A stretch of DNA of 62,252 bases from Allosphingosinicella sp. (GTDB lineage: Bacteria; Pseudomonadota; Alphaproteobacteria; Sphingomonadales; Sphingomonadaceae). The stretch covers positions 1 through 62,252 of the forward strand of contig JAUJOJ010000016.1 in assembly GCA_030447665.1 (NCBI GenBank). Reading direction: 5' to 3'. Of this stretch, positions 9,675 through 17,958 are shown piece after piece. Every line of letters begins with the position of its first letter. Positions within the stretch are counted from its first letter, which is position 1. Under the pieces are notes generated by a model, which did not search any database, was not told the DNA's origin, and saw nothing but the letters and a program-made list of their open reading frames with translations. The position numbers and the translations under genes were made by a program.

Positions 9675-10337
9675 ATGATCGAACGCCGGCAATACCCAAG
9701 CTACAAGGATCTCGATCCGTTCATCGACGTCGCCTGGCTGAAGTCGCTCGACGGGTACCTCCGCGAGCGGATCGAGCGACGCCTCGCCGTTGCGCACGAT
9801 CTTGCCTTCTATACCGGCCCGTTCCTGCTCGACGAGAAGGCGCCCTATCTGCCGGGATCGCGCCTCGTCTATCTCGCCACCTCTGCGCGTGAAGAGAATT
9901 ACTACGATCTCGACCGCACCGATCTTTGGAGTCCAAGCGACGAGGCTGACGAGTTCTCCGAGCTGATGGCCTTCATCGCCACTCTCCCATTCCGGGAAAC
10001 CGGGCGGATGATCATCATGTACGACAGCAGCGGGCGCGCCGTGACCGCCCATCGCGACCATGACAGCGCCGAGCTCTGCCATGAATTCATCTGGTTCCGG
10101 ACCAACTTCAACAAGCCCTTCTACATGCTGGACCCGGAGACCGGCGAGAAGCTCCATGTGGGCTCGCATTCCGCCTGGTTCGACACGGTGAACCAGTATC
10201 ACGGTGCGGATGCGAGCGGCGGCCTGTCCTTCAGCATCCGCGTCGACGGCATCTTCACCGACGAATTCCGCAGCCGCATTCCCTTCCCGAAGGAGAATCG
10301 CTCCGCTGCTCCGGCCTTATGGGCAGCCGCGGACTAG
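9675..10337 (+). CDS. Fe(II)/2-oxoglutarate oxygenase-like protein
   Basis: The 220-residue protein shows the facial-triad pattern of non-haem iron oxygenases: TAHRDHDS gives H126-x-D128, and NQYHGADASGGLSFSIRVDG gives H176 and, 13 residues on, R189, the usual 2-oxoglutarate-binding arginine. The fold is probably close to aspartyl/asparaginyl hydroxylases. It is divergent from the fused ATP-grasp/decarboxylase gene, which suggests it oxidises an intermediate or product of that pathway; this is inference. A strong GGGAGG site sits only a few bases before the ATG, closer than usual. Downstream genes are unrelated. Confidence 0.65.
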   Translation: MIERRQYPSYKDLDPFIDVAWLKSLDGYLRERIERRLAVAHDLAFYTGPFLLDEKAPYLPGSRLVYLATSAREENYYDLDRTDLWSPSDEADEFSELMAFIATLPFRETGRMIIMYDSSGRAVTAHRDHDSAELCHEFIWFRTNFNKPFYMLDPETGEKLHVGSHSAWFDTVNQYHGADASGGLSFSIRVDGIFTDEFRSRIPFPKENRSAAPALWAAAD

Positions 10338-10456
10338 GATCCGGAGCCTAGTCCTGCACGGTTTCTGCACCGTTTCAGCGCCGCTACTTGAAGTCGCGCC
10401 CATCATCGATCGAAGCCGGCCGGCCATAGCCTTCCCGCCACAATGCGGAGAGCGAC

Positions 10457-11210
10457 ATGGAAGCGGCACTTCCCCTCAATCCACCCCGATCCGCGCGGCG
10501 GCGCTTCAGCTTCCTGGTGAAGCTGCCGGCGGCGGCGGCCCTGATCGCCCTCGCCGATCGTCTTTTCTATCTCGCCGACGATGTCCGGGCGACGCTCGGC
10601 ATCTTCGCTCTGGCGCTCATCCTCTCCGCCGTCGCGCTGCGGGTCGACATCCGGCGCCGAAGGGATGCGCTGGTCTCGGCCGGCGCGGCGGCCTTGTTCG
10701 CAGGCTTCATGATCGATGACCCGGGGCCGCTTTCCCTCACCTTGTGCTGGACCGCGCTGAGCCTTGCGGCGCTTCTCCCCCGAACCACTGGTTTCGCGAG
10801 CGGGTGGCACTGGATATTGCGACTTCCGGCTAATGTCATCGTCCTCGCGGCCGGGCCGCTCCGGGATCTCCGGCGCCTGCGCAGGAGCGGGAGCCGGCTG
10901 GGCCCCGCCTTGTCCCAAGCCTCCCGCTGTTCGCCGTGCCGGTGATTGGCAGCATCGTCTTCTGCTGTTCGCCATGGCCAACCCCTTGATCGGCGAGGCG
11001 CTCGGCAGCCTCGACCTTTCGGGCGTCTCTCCCCTGCGGTTTCTGTTCTGGCTCGCGATTCTGATGCCGGTCTGGGCGATCCTGCGGCCGCGGCTCGCTT
11101 TCGCCCGCATGAGCAGGCCGAGTGAAAGGGCCTTGTCTCCGCTTCCCGGCGTGAGCACCGCCTCGATCACGCTCTCGCTCCCCGCCTTCAACGCAGTCGG
11201 ATCAGGCACG
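10457..11210 (+). pseudogene. DUF4173-family membrane protein, frameshifted and truncated
   Basis: The start at 10457 (GGAGAG upstream) opens a protein beginning MEAALPLNPPRSARRRFSF with several membrane segments, matching DUF4173 integral membrane proteins. The frame breaks near 10920 and 10965. The reading then continues as FAMANPLIGEALGSLDLSG, SPLRFLFWLAILMPVWAILR and LPGVSTASITLSLPAFNAV. After that the family's second half is missing and the sequence jumps into a histidine-kinase tail. The small frame breaks could be sequencing errors, but the missing half is a real loss or a misassembly. Confidence 0.6.
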
Positions 11211-11216
11211 TCGCCG

Positions 11217-11613
11217 GCGGACATCGCGGTCCGCACCTTACCATCCGCATCGACATTCCCGCGGACGCGCCTGATGTGGCCGCGCCGCCGAGCTGATCGA
11301 GGCGGTGATCGAGACGATCGTCGAGAATAGTGACCAGGCGGGCGCTTCGGAGGTGTCGATGAGGGCCGGCCGCAAGGGGACGAGCATGGTCCTTCTCGTC
11401 TCGGACGACGGGAACGGCATTTCGCCGGGAGACCATGAGCGGATCTTCGAGCCCTTCCACACCAGCCGCCGCAGCGAAGGCGGCTCAGGGCTCGGCCTTT
11501 CCATCGCCCGCTCGCTGCTGAACTCGGTCGGCGGCAGCATAACGAGCCTGCCGAGCGAGCGCGGCGCGCTGTTCGAACTCAGCCTTCCCGTCGCAGCCCC
11601 GGTCGTGCACTAA
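11217..11613 (+). pseudogene. Histidine-kinase ATPase domain fragment
   Basis: This is the catalytic tail of a two-component sensor kinase. LTIRIDIPADAPDVAAPP is followed, across a one-base frame break near 11293, by ELIEAVIETIVENSDQAGAS (N box). VSDDGNGISPGDHERIFEPF (G1/F boxes) and GGSGLGLSIARSLL (G2 box) follow. The sensor, HAMP and dimerisation parts are absent; the fragment follows directly on the truncated DUF4173 gene. The two genes look joined by a deletion that removed the end of one and the start of the other. It is unlikely to be functional as it stands. Confidence 0.65.
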
Positions 11614-11633
11614 TCGCAGAAAATGAGGGAAGA

Positions 11634-12392
11634 ATGTCCGACGAGATCCTTGTAACGAGATCGGGAGCGATCCTCGAAATTCGGCTCAACCGGCCGGACA
11701 AGAAGAATGCGATCACCGTCGCCATGTATGCCGCCCTGGCCGATGCGTTCGAGCAAGCGAGCGTCGATCCCGCCATCCGAGCCGTGACGATCGCGGGAAA
11801 CGGAGGCCTCTTCACCGCGGGCAACGACCTTAAAGATTTCCAGCAGTCGCGCGAAGGAGGGCCGGACATGCCGGTCTTCCGTTTCCTGCGGGCGATCGCC
11901 TCCTGCCCCAAGATCGTGATTGGCGGAGTCGTCGGACAGGCGATCGGCATCGGCACGACCATGCTGCTCCACTGCGATCTGGTGCTGGCGGCTCCAAGCG
12001 CCCGCTTCTCGCTTCCCTTCGTCGATCTCGCCTTGGTGCCGGAAGCGGCAAGCTCGCTGCTCCTCCCACGCCTGATCGGGCGTCAGCGCGCCGCCAGGCA
12101 CCTCATTCTGGCCGAGCCCTTCGATGCGGAGACGGCGGTTCGGTATGGCCTGGTCACGGAAATCTGCGACGAGGATCAGCTCGACCTGCGCCTCGAAAAC
12201 ACGGCCCGCCGCATCGCTGCCAAGCCGCCCGAGGCGGTGATGCTCACCAAGCGCCTGCTCACCTCCACCGAAGCCTCGATCCCGGAGCGAATGGCCGAGG
12301 AGGGCCGCCTGTTCGAAGAGCGCCTCCGCTCCGCCGAAGCCGCGGAGGCCTTCGCCGCCTTCTTCGAAAAACGCCCGCCCAACTTCAGCTGA
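11634..12392 (+). CDS. Enoyl-CoA hydratase/isomerase family protein
   Basis: This is an intact 252-residue crotonase-fold protein. EIRLNRPDKKNAITVAMY, the oxyanion-hole segment GLFTAGNDLKDF and the segment from VIGGVVGQAIGIGTTMLLHCD are typical. Its C-terminus EKRPPNFS is also usual for the family. The start at 11634 is 20 bp after the kinase fragment. The substrate is not evident, and it is not linked to the paa genes 25 kb away. It converges on cueR with 17 bp between stops. Confidence 0.85.
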   Translation: MSDEILVTRSGAILEIRLNRPDKKNAITVAMYAALADAFEQASVDPAIRAVTIAGNGGLFTAGNDLKDFQQSREGGPDMPVFRFLRAIASCPKIVIGGVVGQAIGIGTTMLLHCDLVLAAPSARFSLPFVDLALVPEAASSLLLPRLIGRQRAARHLILAEPFDAETAVRYGLVTEICDEDQLDLRLENTARRIAAKPPEAVMLTKRLLTSTEASIPERMAEEGRLFEERLRSAEAAEAFAAFFEKRPPNFS

Positions 12393-12409
12393 GGAAGGAG
12401 CGCGGCCAT

Positions 12410-12796
12410 TTACCCGCCGGCCAGCCCGTCGAGGATCGGACAGTCCGGCCGCCCGTCGCCCGCGCAGGCGTGGATCAGGTGGTGGAGGGTTTTCTCCATC
12501 GCCTGGAGCTCGGCAATCTTCGCGCGGACGTCCTCGATGTGACGCTCTGCCGCGCCCCGGACTTCGGCGCTCGACCGGGCGGGATCCTTGTACAGCTCGA
12601 GCAGGTGCCGGCACTCCTCGACCGTGAACCCAAGCCCCCGCGCGCGCGCGACGAAGCGCAGGTTGTGCACGTCCTTTTCGTCATAATCTCGAAAGCCGTT
12701 GTCGCGGCGCGCCGAGCTGACGAGGCCGATATCCTCATAATAGCGGATCGTCTTGGTCGGGAGGCCGGAACGCCGCGCCGCTTCGCCGATATTCAT
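12410..12796 (-). CDS. cueR: Copper-responsive MerR-family regulator CueR
   Basis: The 128-residue protein begins MNIGEAARRSGLPTKTIRYY, the MerR winged helix, and continues with the dimerisation helix. Its C-terminal loop has C-AGDGRPD-C, two cysteines seven residues apart, the Cu(I)-binding loop of CueR. It starts 2 bp after the copA stop on the same strand, so it is the second gene of a copA-cueR operon. It should act at the two 19-bp-spaced promoters found upstream of copA and of the multicopper oxidase gene. Confidence 0.92.
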   Translation of the reverse strand: MNIGEAARRSGLPTKTIRYYEDIGLVSSARRDNGFRDYDEKDVHNLRFVARARGLGFTVEECRHLLELYKDPARSSAEVRGAAERHIEDVRAKIAELQAMEKTLHHLIHACAGDGRPDCPILDGLAGG

Positions 12797-12797
12797 C

Positions 12798-15146
12798 CTA
12801 TCTCTCCAGCTTGACCGTCCTGAGCCGCAATGCGTTGGCGATCACCGACACCGAGGACAGGCTCATCGCCAGCGCGGCGATCATCGGGCTGAGCAGCAGC
12901 CCGGTGAACGGATAGAGCAGGCCCGCCGCGATCGGAACGCCGATCGCGTTATAGCCGAAGGCGAAAAGCAGGTTCTGTCGGATGTTCGCGGTCACCGCGC
13001 GGGAAAGGCGGCGGGCTCGCACCAGGCCCAAGAGGTCGCCGCGGACGAGCGTCACGCCCGCACTCTCCACCGCGACGTCGGCGCCCGTTCCCATCGCGAC
13101 GCCGATGTCCGCACTGGCAAGCGCCGGCGCGTCGTTGACGCCGTCGCCGGCCATGGCGACCACCCGCCCCTCCTCTTTCAGGCGGGCGACGACGGCGGCC
13201 TTGCCTTCCGGAAGCACGTCCGCGATCACCTCGTCGATCCCAAGCCTGGCGCCGATCGCTTCGGCCGTGCGGCGGCTGTCGCCGGTGAGCATGATGAGCC
13301 GCAATCCTTCCCGGTGAAGCGCGTGGATGGCGGCAGGCGTGGTCGGCTTCACCCGGTCCGCGACTGCAAGCGCCGCGGCGGCGCGGCCGTCGACGCTGAG
13401 GAACATCAAGGTCGCGCCTTCGTCGCGCTTCGCAGCCGCGCTCTGCTCGAGAGCGCGGATCTCCGCGCCCTCCAGCACCATCATCGCTTCATTTCCGACG
13501 GCGATCCTGCGCCCGCCGACCGACCCGGCAATTCCTTTGCCGCTCATCGACGCGAAGCTCTCGACGGCAAGAGGCGTGAGGGCGCGCTCCTCCGCCGCCG
13601 TAACGACGGCGTGGGCCAGCGGGTGTGCGCTGCTTGCCTCCAGCGAGGCGGCGAGCTGAAGCGCCTCGTCCTCGCCGAAGTCAGGAGCAGTCTCGATCGC
13701 CACCAGGGCAGGCTTGCCTTCGGTGAGGGTCCCGGTCTTGTCGAGGACGAGGGTGTCGACGCCCGCGAACCGCTCCAGCGCCTCGGCATTCTTGATGAGG
13801 ATTCCATTCTGCGCGCCCTTCCCCACCCCAACCATGATCGACATCGGCGTCGCGAGCCCGAGCGCGCAGGGGCAGGCGATGATCAGCACCGACACCGCCG
13901 TCACCAGCGCGAACGGCACGCTTGGAGCGGGCGCGGTGAAGGACCAGATCGCGAATGCGAGCACCGCCACCAGCAACACGGCGGGCACGAACCAGGCCGA
14001 CACCTGATCGACCTTGCGCTGGACCGGCGCCTGGCTGCGCTGTGCCTCGGCAACCAGCTGGACGATCCGGGCCAGCATGGTCTCCGGGCCCACGCGCTGC
14101 GCCTCCATGACGAAGCTGCCCTCGCCGTTGATCGCCCCGCCGGTGACGGGATCGCTTGGCCCCTTCGAGACGGGCAGCGGCTCCCCGGTGAGCATCGATT
14201 CATCGACCGAAGAGCTACCCTCGATCACCTGACCATCCACCGGAACCGCCTCGCCCGGCTTCACGCGAAGGCGATCGCCGCTGCGGACGAGATCGAGCGG
14301 AACCGTCCGCTCCTTGCCATGCTCGACGAGGTGCGCGGTCTTGGGCGCGAGGTCGAGCAGAGCGCGAATGGCCGAGCCGGTGCGCTCCCGGGCGCGCAGC
14401 TCCAGCACTTGTCCCAAAAGCACCAGCGTGACGATTACCGCCGCCGCCTCGAAATAAAGGCCGACCCCGCCGTGCATGCTGCGGAAGGATGGCGGGAAGA
14501 TCTGCGGGGCGACAGCGCCCACCACCGAATAGGTCCAGGCAACGCCCGTGCCGATCGCGATCAGGGTGAACATGTTGAGGGAGCGATTGCGGATGCTCTG
14601 CCAGCCGCGAACGAAGAAGGGCCAGCCGCCCCACAGCACCACCGGGGTCGCCAGCACGAGCTCGATCCAATCGAGCGTGCGCCCGCCCACCATCTCCACG
14701 CTAGCCGGCCAGAAATGCCGCAGCATCACCAACCCGAAGAGCGGCGCGGTCAGGATAGCCGAGCGGGTGAAGCGCCGGCGCATGTCGAGATATTCTTCGG
14801 ACGGCTCGTCGCTGAGCGTGAAGTTCCTGGGCTCCAGCGCCATGCCGCAGATCGGGCAGGTGCCGGGGCCGATCTGCTCCACCTCCGGATGCATGGGGCA
14901 TGTGTAGACCGCGTCCTTCGAGCCCGCTTGTGCGGCACGCGGCGCATGATCATCGGGGTGGACAAAGAGTTCAGGCCGGGCGGCGAAGTGCTCGCGGCAC
15001 TTGGCCGAACAGAAGTGATAGTCCTCCCCCTCATGGCCGGCGTAATGCGGCGTCGTCGCGGGGTCGACGCTCATTCCGCAGACGGGATCAACCGCTTTGG
15101 CGGGTGGGGCGGAGTGCGCATGGCAGCTGCTGTGAGTCGGTTGCAT
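12798..15146 (-). CDS. copA: Copper-exporting P1B-type ATPase CopA
   Basis: This 782-residue inner-membrane pump exports Cu(I). In place of HMA domains it has an N-terminal YHS-type segment ([22 protein letters not shown]), then a heavy-metal-binding module ([23 protein letters not shown]), as in SilP/CopB-like pumps. The membrane metal site is [10 protein letters not shown], the phosphorylation site [11 protein letters not shown], and the hinge [13 protein letters not shown]. The gene is intact. It is driven by a CueR-type promoter whose -10 lies only 8 bp before the ATG at 15146, so its mRNA should have almost no leader. cueR follows it. Confidence 0.95.
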   Translation of the reverse strand: MQPTHSSCHAHSAPPAKAVDPVCGMSVDPATTPHYAGHEGEDYHFCSAKCREHFAARPELFVHPDDHAPRAAQAGSKDAVYTCPMHPEVEQIGPGTCPICGMALEPRNFTLSDEPSEEYLDMRRRFTRSAILTAPLFGLVMLRHFWPASVEMVGGRTLDWIELVLATPVVLWGGWPFFVRGWQSIRNRSLNMFTLIAIGTGVAWTYSVVGAVAPQIFPPSFRSMHGGVGLYFEAAAVIVTLVLLGQVLELRARERTGSAIRALLDLAPKTAHLVEHGKERTVPLDLVRSGDRLRVKPGEAVPVDGQVIEGSSSVDESMLTGEPLPVSKGPSDPVTGGAINGEGSFVMEAQRVGPETMLARIVQLVAEAQRSQAPVQRKVDQVSAWFVPAVLLVAVLAFAIWSFTAPAPSVPFALVTAVSVLIIACPCALGLATPMSIMVGVGKGAQNGILIKNAEALERFAGVDTLVLDKTGTLTEGKPALVAIETAPDFGEDEALQLAASLEASSAHPLAHAVVTAAEERALTPLAVESFASMSGKGIAGSVGGRRIAVGNEAMMVLEGAEIRALEQSAAAKRDEGATLMFLSVDGRAAAALAVADRVKPTTPAAIHALHREGLRLIMLTGDSRRTAEAIGARLGIDEVIADVLPEGKAAVVARLKEEGRVVAMAGDGVNDAPALASADIGVAMGTGADVAVESAGVTLVRGDLLGLVRARRLSRAVTANIRQNLLFAFGYNAIGVPIAAGLLYPFTGLLLSPMIAALAMSLSSVSVIANALRLRTVKLER

Positions 15147-15153
15147 GCAGGGC

Positions 15154-15184
15154 GATATGGATGTTCCAGTGACTGGAAGGTCAA
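15154..15184 (-). promoter_or_regulatory. CueR-type promoter of copA
   Basis: On the minus strand, TTGACC (15184-15179) is followed by a 19-bp spacer and CATATC (15159-15154). The spacer contains the 15-bp palindrome TTCCAGTCACTGGAA (15178-15164). A 19-bp spacer filled by a dyad is the hallmark of promoters activated by MerR-family DNA distortion. The same layout recurs at 16088-16118. Confidence 0.85.
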
Positions 15185-15227
15185 GCCCCTCATTGCGGAA
15201 CGGCCCCGCCTCGCCTATTTCTCAGCC

Positions 15228-15554
15228 ATGCGCTTCATGCGGCTTTTTCAGATCCTGGCGCTTTTCGCCCTGCTGCTCGCACCCGCGGGCATGCTCGGCA
15301 GCCATGCGGCTATGGCGATGCCGCATGGGGCAGCAGCCGGCACGACGGATCATTGCGCGGATCGGCAGGCCCCCGCCCAAGAGGATCGCCAGGCGACGCT
15401 CGACTGTGCGATCGCCTGCACCGCCATGCCGGCCGCCGAACCGCTGGTCGCGTGCGAGCAGATGGCGGCGTCCCCGGCACTCCTCATGGGCCCCACGCCT
15501 GTTTTCGATGGATCGGCTCCCGAATTGGCCACCCCTCCTCCGCGTCTCTCCTGA
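15228..15554 (+). CDS. Small secreted Cys-containing protein of the copper locus
   Basis: The ATG at 15228 gives 108 residues with an N-terminal hydrophobic signal (FQILALFALLLAPAGMLGSH). The mature part has cysteines in DHCADR, LDCAIACTAM and VACEQM, a plausible metal or disulfide set. It is divergent from copA and heads the plus-strand copper genes. I do not recognise a named family; small Cys-containing proteins at this position are typical of sphingomonad copper loci. A periplasmic copper-binding role is inference from context. Confidence 0.6.
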   Translation: MRFMRLFQILALFALLLAPAGMLGSHAAMAMPHGAAAGTTDHCADRQAPAQEDRQATLDCAIACTAMPAAEPLVACEQMAASPALLMGPTPVFDGSAPELATPPPRLS

Positions 15555-15591
15555 CGATTTGACGCCCCATTCAGATCAACGGAGACACAAT

Positions 15592-15853
15592 ATGAAGACT
15601 CTCATCGCAGCCATCGCGCTGGCCATTGCCCTCCCCGCCGCCGCCAATGCGCAGAACGCGCAAGCCGGCGATCACCATGCCCAGCATCAGGGGATGGACC
15701 ATGGCAAGGAGCATAAGGACTGCTGCAAGCACAAGAATGCCGACGGCAGCGCCATGGACTGCTGCAAGGAAAAAGGGCAAGAAGATGGCCTGCTGCGACA
15801 AGCATGACCAGAAGGGTCATGATGCGCATGCCGGGCATGCCATGAAGCACTAG
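15592..15853 (+). CDS. Small periplasmic Cys/His-rich copper-binding protein, one frame break
   Basis: The start at 15592 encodes MKTLIAAIALAIALPAAANA, a clear signal peptide. HHAQHQGMDHGKEHKDCCKH and MDCCKEKG follow. In the first frame it ends early at 15807. A one-base shift in the A5/G3 run near 15775 lets the reading continue as KKMACCDKHDQKGHDAHAGHA to a stop at 15853, keeping the same Cys-Cys and His composition. I take the longer reading as correct. With three CC pairs and many His, it probably buffers copper in the periplasm. Confidence 0.6.
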
Positions 15854-15855
15854 AG

Positions 15856-16045
15856 CACTTCCCGAAGTGGGAACCGGTTTTTCGGCCGGGAATGATCAGG
15901 TACGGATTGCCCCCGGCAATCCGTAGCCATGCCGGGGGGCATGGCGACCTGATCATCTCCAGACATAGATCTGGAGCCTTTCTGATCCGACAAGGCGGTT
16001 CCGCCTTGTCGGGAAAGGCTCTAAGAGCCTGGAGGCGGTGCCTCC
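15856..16045. repeat. Tandem hairpin array with a three-way junction
   Basis: Nearly every base of this block falls in a perfect inverted repeat. CACTTC/GAAGTG (15856-15869). Then a three-way junction: outer 10-bp stem ATGATCAGGT 15892-15901 with 15947-15956, enclosing a 10-bp hairpin ACGGATTGCC-CCC-GGCAATCCGT (15902-15924) and an 8-bp hairpin (15926-15945). Then CTCCAGA/TCTGGAG (15957-15976), a 12-bp stem with a 2-nt loop (15987-16012) closed by CCTTTC/GAAAGG, AGGCTCT-A-AGAGCCT (16016-16030), and GGAGGC-GGT-GCCTCC (16031-16045). It lies between the small Cys/His gene and the multicopper-oxidase promoter. Confidence 0.8.
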
Positions 16046-16087
16046 GAGCGCCGCCTCCCTTCGCTTCATTGCAGATGATGGAGGGCC

Positions 16088-16118
16088 TTGACCTTCCACT
16101 TACTGGAACTTCCATATG
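16088..16118 (+). promoter_or_regulatory. CueR-type promoter of the multicopper oxidase operon
   Basis: TTGACC (16088-16093), a 19-bp spacer (16094-16112) holding TTCCACTTACTGGAA, and CATATG (16113-16118). Hexamers, spacer length and dyad match the copA promoter closely. The oxidase ATG is 55 bp downstream. Confidence 0.8.
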
Positions 16119-16173
16119 GGAATGCGGGGCCGCGTTTGTTTGCCGCGGCGGCCCGTACAGGAAAGCTTTGATC

Positions 16174-17958
16174 ATGAACGATTCTTTCTCGCTGGAGCGC
16201 CGCGCGCTTCGCGCCGCCGCACTTGGCGGCGTCGGCCTCGGGCTCGGCGGCCTGTTTCCCGCCTGGGCGCAGAGCGGCACAACCGGTCTTAGTCCCAATC
16301 TGCCGACGCTGACTGGCGAGGACATCAGCCTCAAGGTCGGCCACAGCCCCTTCACCGTCGGCGGGCGCACCGGGCACGCGATCACCCTCAACGGCGTGTT
16401 GCCGGCGCCGCTGATCCGCCTTCGCGAAGGGCAGAATTTTCGCCTGACCGTCCAGAACGAGCTCGACGAGGACACGTCGATCCATTGGCACGGCCTGCTC
16501 GTCCCCTTCCAGATGGACGGCGTTCCCGGCGTCAGCTTCCCCGGCATTCCGGCGCGGGGGAGCTTCACCTACGAATTCCCGATCGTGCAGTCGGGCACCT
16601 ATTGGTATCACAGCCATTCCGGGCTGCAGGAGCAAATGGGCCATTACGGCCCGATGATCATCGATCCCAAGGGCGCCGACCCGGTCGCCTATGACCGCGA
16701 GCACGTCATCGTGCTCAGCGACTGGAGCTTCTTCCACCCCCACGAGGTCTTCTCGAAGCTGAAGCAGGAAGGCGGCTTCTTCAACCGGCAGAAGCAGACC
16801 CTGTTCGGCCGCCGCGAGGACGAGATGACGCAGGAGGAGCGGATGATGTTCGCCCGCATGCGAATGGATCCAACCGACATCGCCGACGTCACCGAGGCAG
16901 CCTACACGTTCCTGGTCAACGGCCACGGCCCGCAGGAGAATTGGACCGGCCTCTTCCGTCCCGGCGAGCGCGTGCGCCTGCGCATCATCAACGCCGCGGC
17001 GCAGACCATCTTCAACGTCCGCATCCCGGGCCTGCCGATGACGGTGGTCGCTTCGGACGGTCAATATGTGCGGGCGGTGCAAGTCGACGAATTCCAGATC
17101 GGCAATGCCGAGACTTACGACGTCATCGTTCAGCCCAGCGACGACCGCGCCTTCACCTTCGTCGCGGAAACGATCGACCGCTCCGGCATGGGCCGGGCGA
17201 CGCTCGCGCCGCGCATGGGGATGATCGCGCCCGTCCCGCCGCTCCGCAAACGCCCAACGCTCGGCATGAAAGACATGGGCATGGGCGCAATGGACCATGG
17301 AGCGATGAACCATGGCGCAACAGGGGACGGCGGCATGGATCACGGGGCCATGGGGCACGGCTCGGCCGCGCCGGCAGCCGCGCCCGCCATGGATCATTCG
17401 AACATGGACATGCGCGACACATCGAAGGTGACGTTTCCGGTCGGAGTGGGCGTCGACATGATCGCGCCCAACCCCGTCGACCGCACCGGCGATCCCGGCA
17501 TCGGCCTCGATGATGTCGGTCACAAGGTGCTCACCTACCGCGACCTCGTCTCATTGACGCCGAACCCCGACAAGCGCGCGCCGACGCGGGCGATCGAGAT
17601 CCACCTCACCGGCAACATGGAACGCTTCATGTGGTCGATCGATGGCCAGAAGCTCAGCGAGAATCCGGAGCCGATCCGCTTCGAGCTCAATGAGCGGGTA
17701 CGGGTGACCATGGTCAACGACACGATGATGACCCACCCGATGCACATTCACGGCCACTTCTTCGAGGTCGTGAACGGCCATTCCGGCAATCACCCCGTCA
17801 AGCACACCGTGATGGTGCTTCCGGGTGGCAAAGTAAGCTTCGACATGACCGCCGACGCGCCGGGCGACTGGGCGTTCCACTGCCACCTTCTCTACCACAT
17901 GCATGCCGGCATGATGCGGATCGTGAAGGTTCGGCCGCTTGAAGGAGAAGCGGCATGA
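16174..17958 (+). CDS. Copper-resistance multicopper oxidase (CopA/PcoA family)
   Basis: This 594-residue periplasmic oxidase carries a Tat signal (ERRALRAAALGGVGLGLGG, cleavage near AWA-QS). Copper ligands are visible in SIHWHGLL, YWYHSHSG, HPMHIHGHFF and HCHLLYHMHAGM, the four classical motifs of a laccase-type trinuclear and T1 site. A Met/His-rich insert between about residues 365 and 415 (MGMGAMDHGAMNHG and similar) is typical of PcoA/CopA oxidases and probably binds Cu(I). The start at 16174 was chosen for the Tat leader. A CueR-type promoter lies upstream; the stop overlaps the next gene by ATGA. Confidence 0.93.
   Translation: MNDSFSLERRALRAAALGGVGLGLGGLFPAWAQSGTTGLSPNLPTLTGEDISLKVGHSPFTVGGRTGHAITLNGVLPAPLIRLREGQNFRLTVQNELDEDTSIHWHGLLVPFQMDGVPGVSFPGIPARGSFTYEFPIVQSGTYWYHSHSGLQEQMGHYGPMIIDPKGADPVAYDREHVIVLSDWSFFHPHEVFSKLKQEGGFFNRQKQTLFGRREDEMTQEERMMFARMRMDPTDIADVTEAAYTFLVNGHGPQENWTGLFRPGERVRLRIINAAAQTIFNVRIPGLPMTVVASDGQYVRAVQVDEFQIGNAETYDVIVQPSDDRAFTFVAETIDRSGMGRATLAPRMGMIAPVPPLRKRPTLGMKDMGMGAMDHGAMNHGATGDGGMDHGAMGHGSAAPAAAPAMDHSNMDMRDTSKVTFPVGVGVDMIAPNPVDRTGDPGIGLDDVGHKVLTYRDLVSLTPNPDKRAPTRAIEIHLTGNMERFMWSIDGQKLSENPEPIRFELNERVRVTMVNDTMMTHPMHIHGHFFEVVNGHSGNHPVKHTVMVLPGGKVSFDMTADAPGDWAFHCHLLYHMHAGMMRIVKVRPLEGEAA

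Noticed and set aside
12753..15554. Plus-strand open frame of 933 codons across copA
   Set aside because: It is antisense to an intact copper ATPase with all catalytic motifs; the predicted protein is a low-complexity His/Arg/Ala mix typical of the antisense frame of GC-rich genes.
16066..17523. Minus-strand frame antisense to the multicopper oxidase
   Set aside because: The oxidase on the other strand is complete with a Tat signal and four copper motifs; the antisense product has no recognisable feature.
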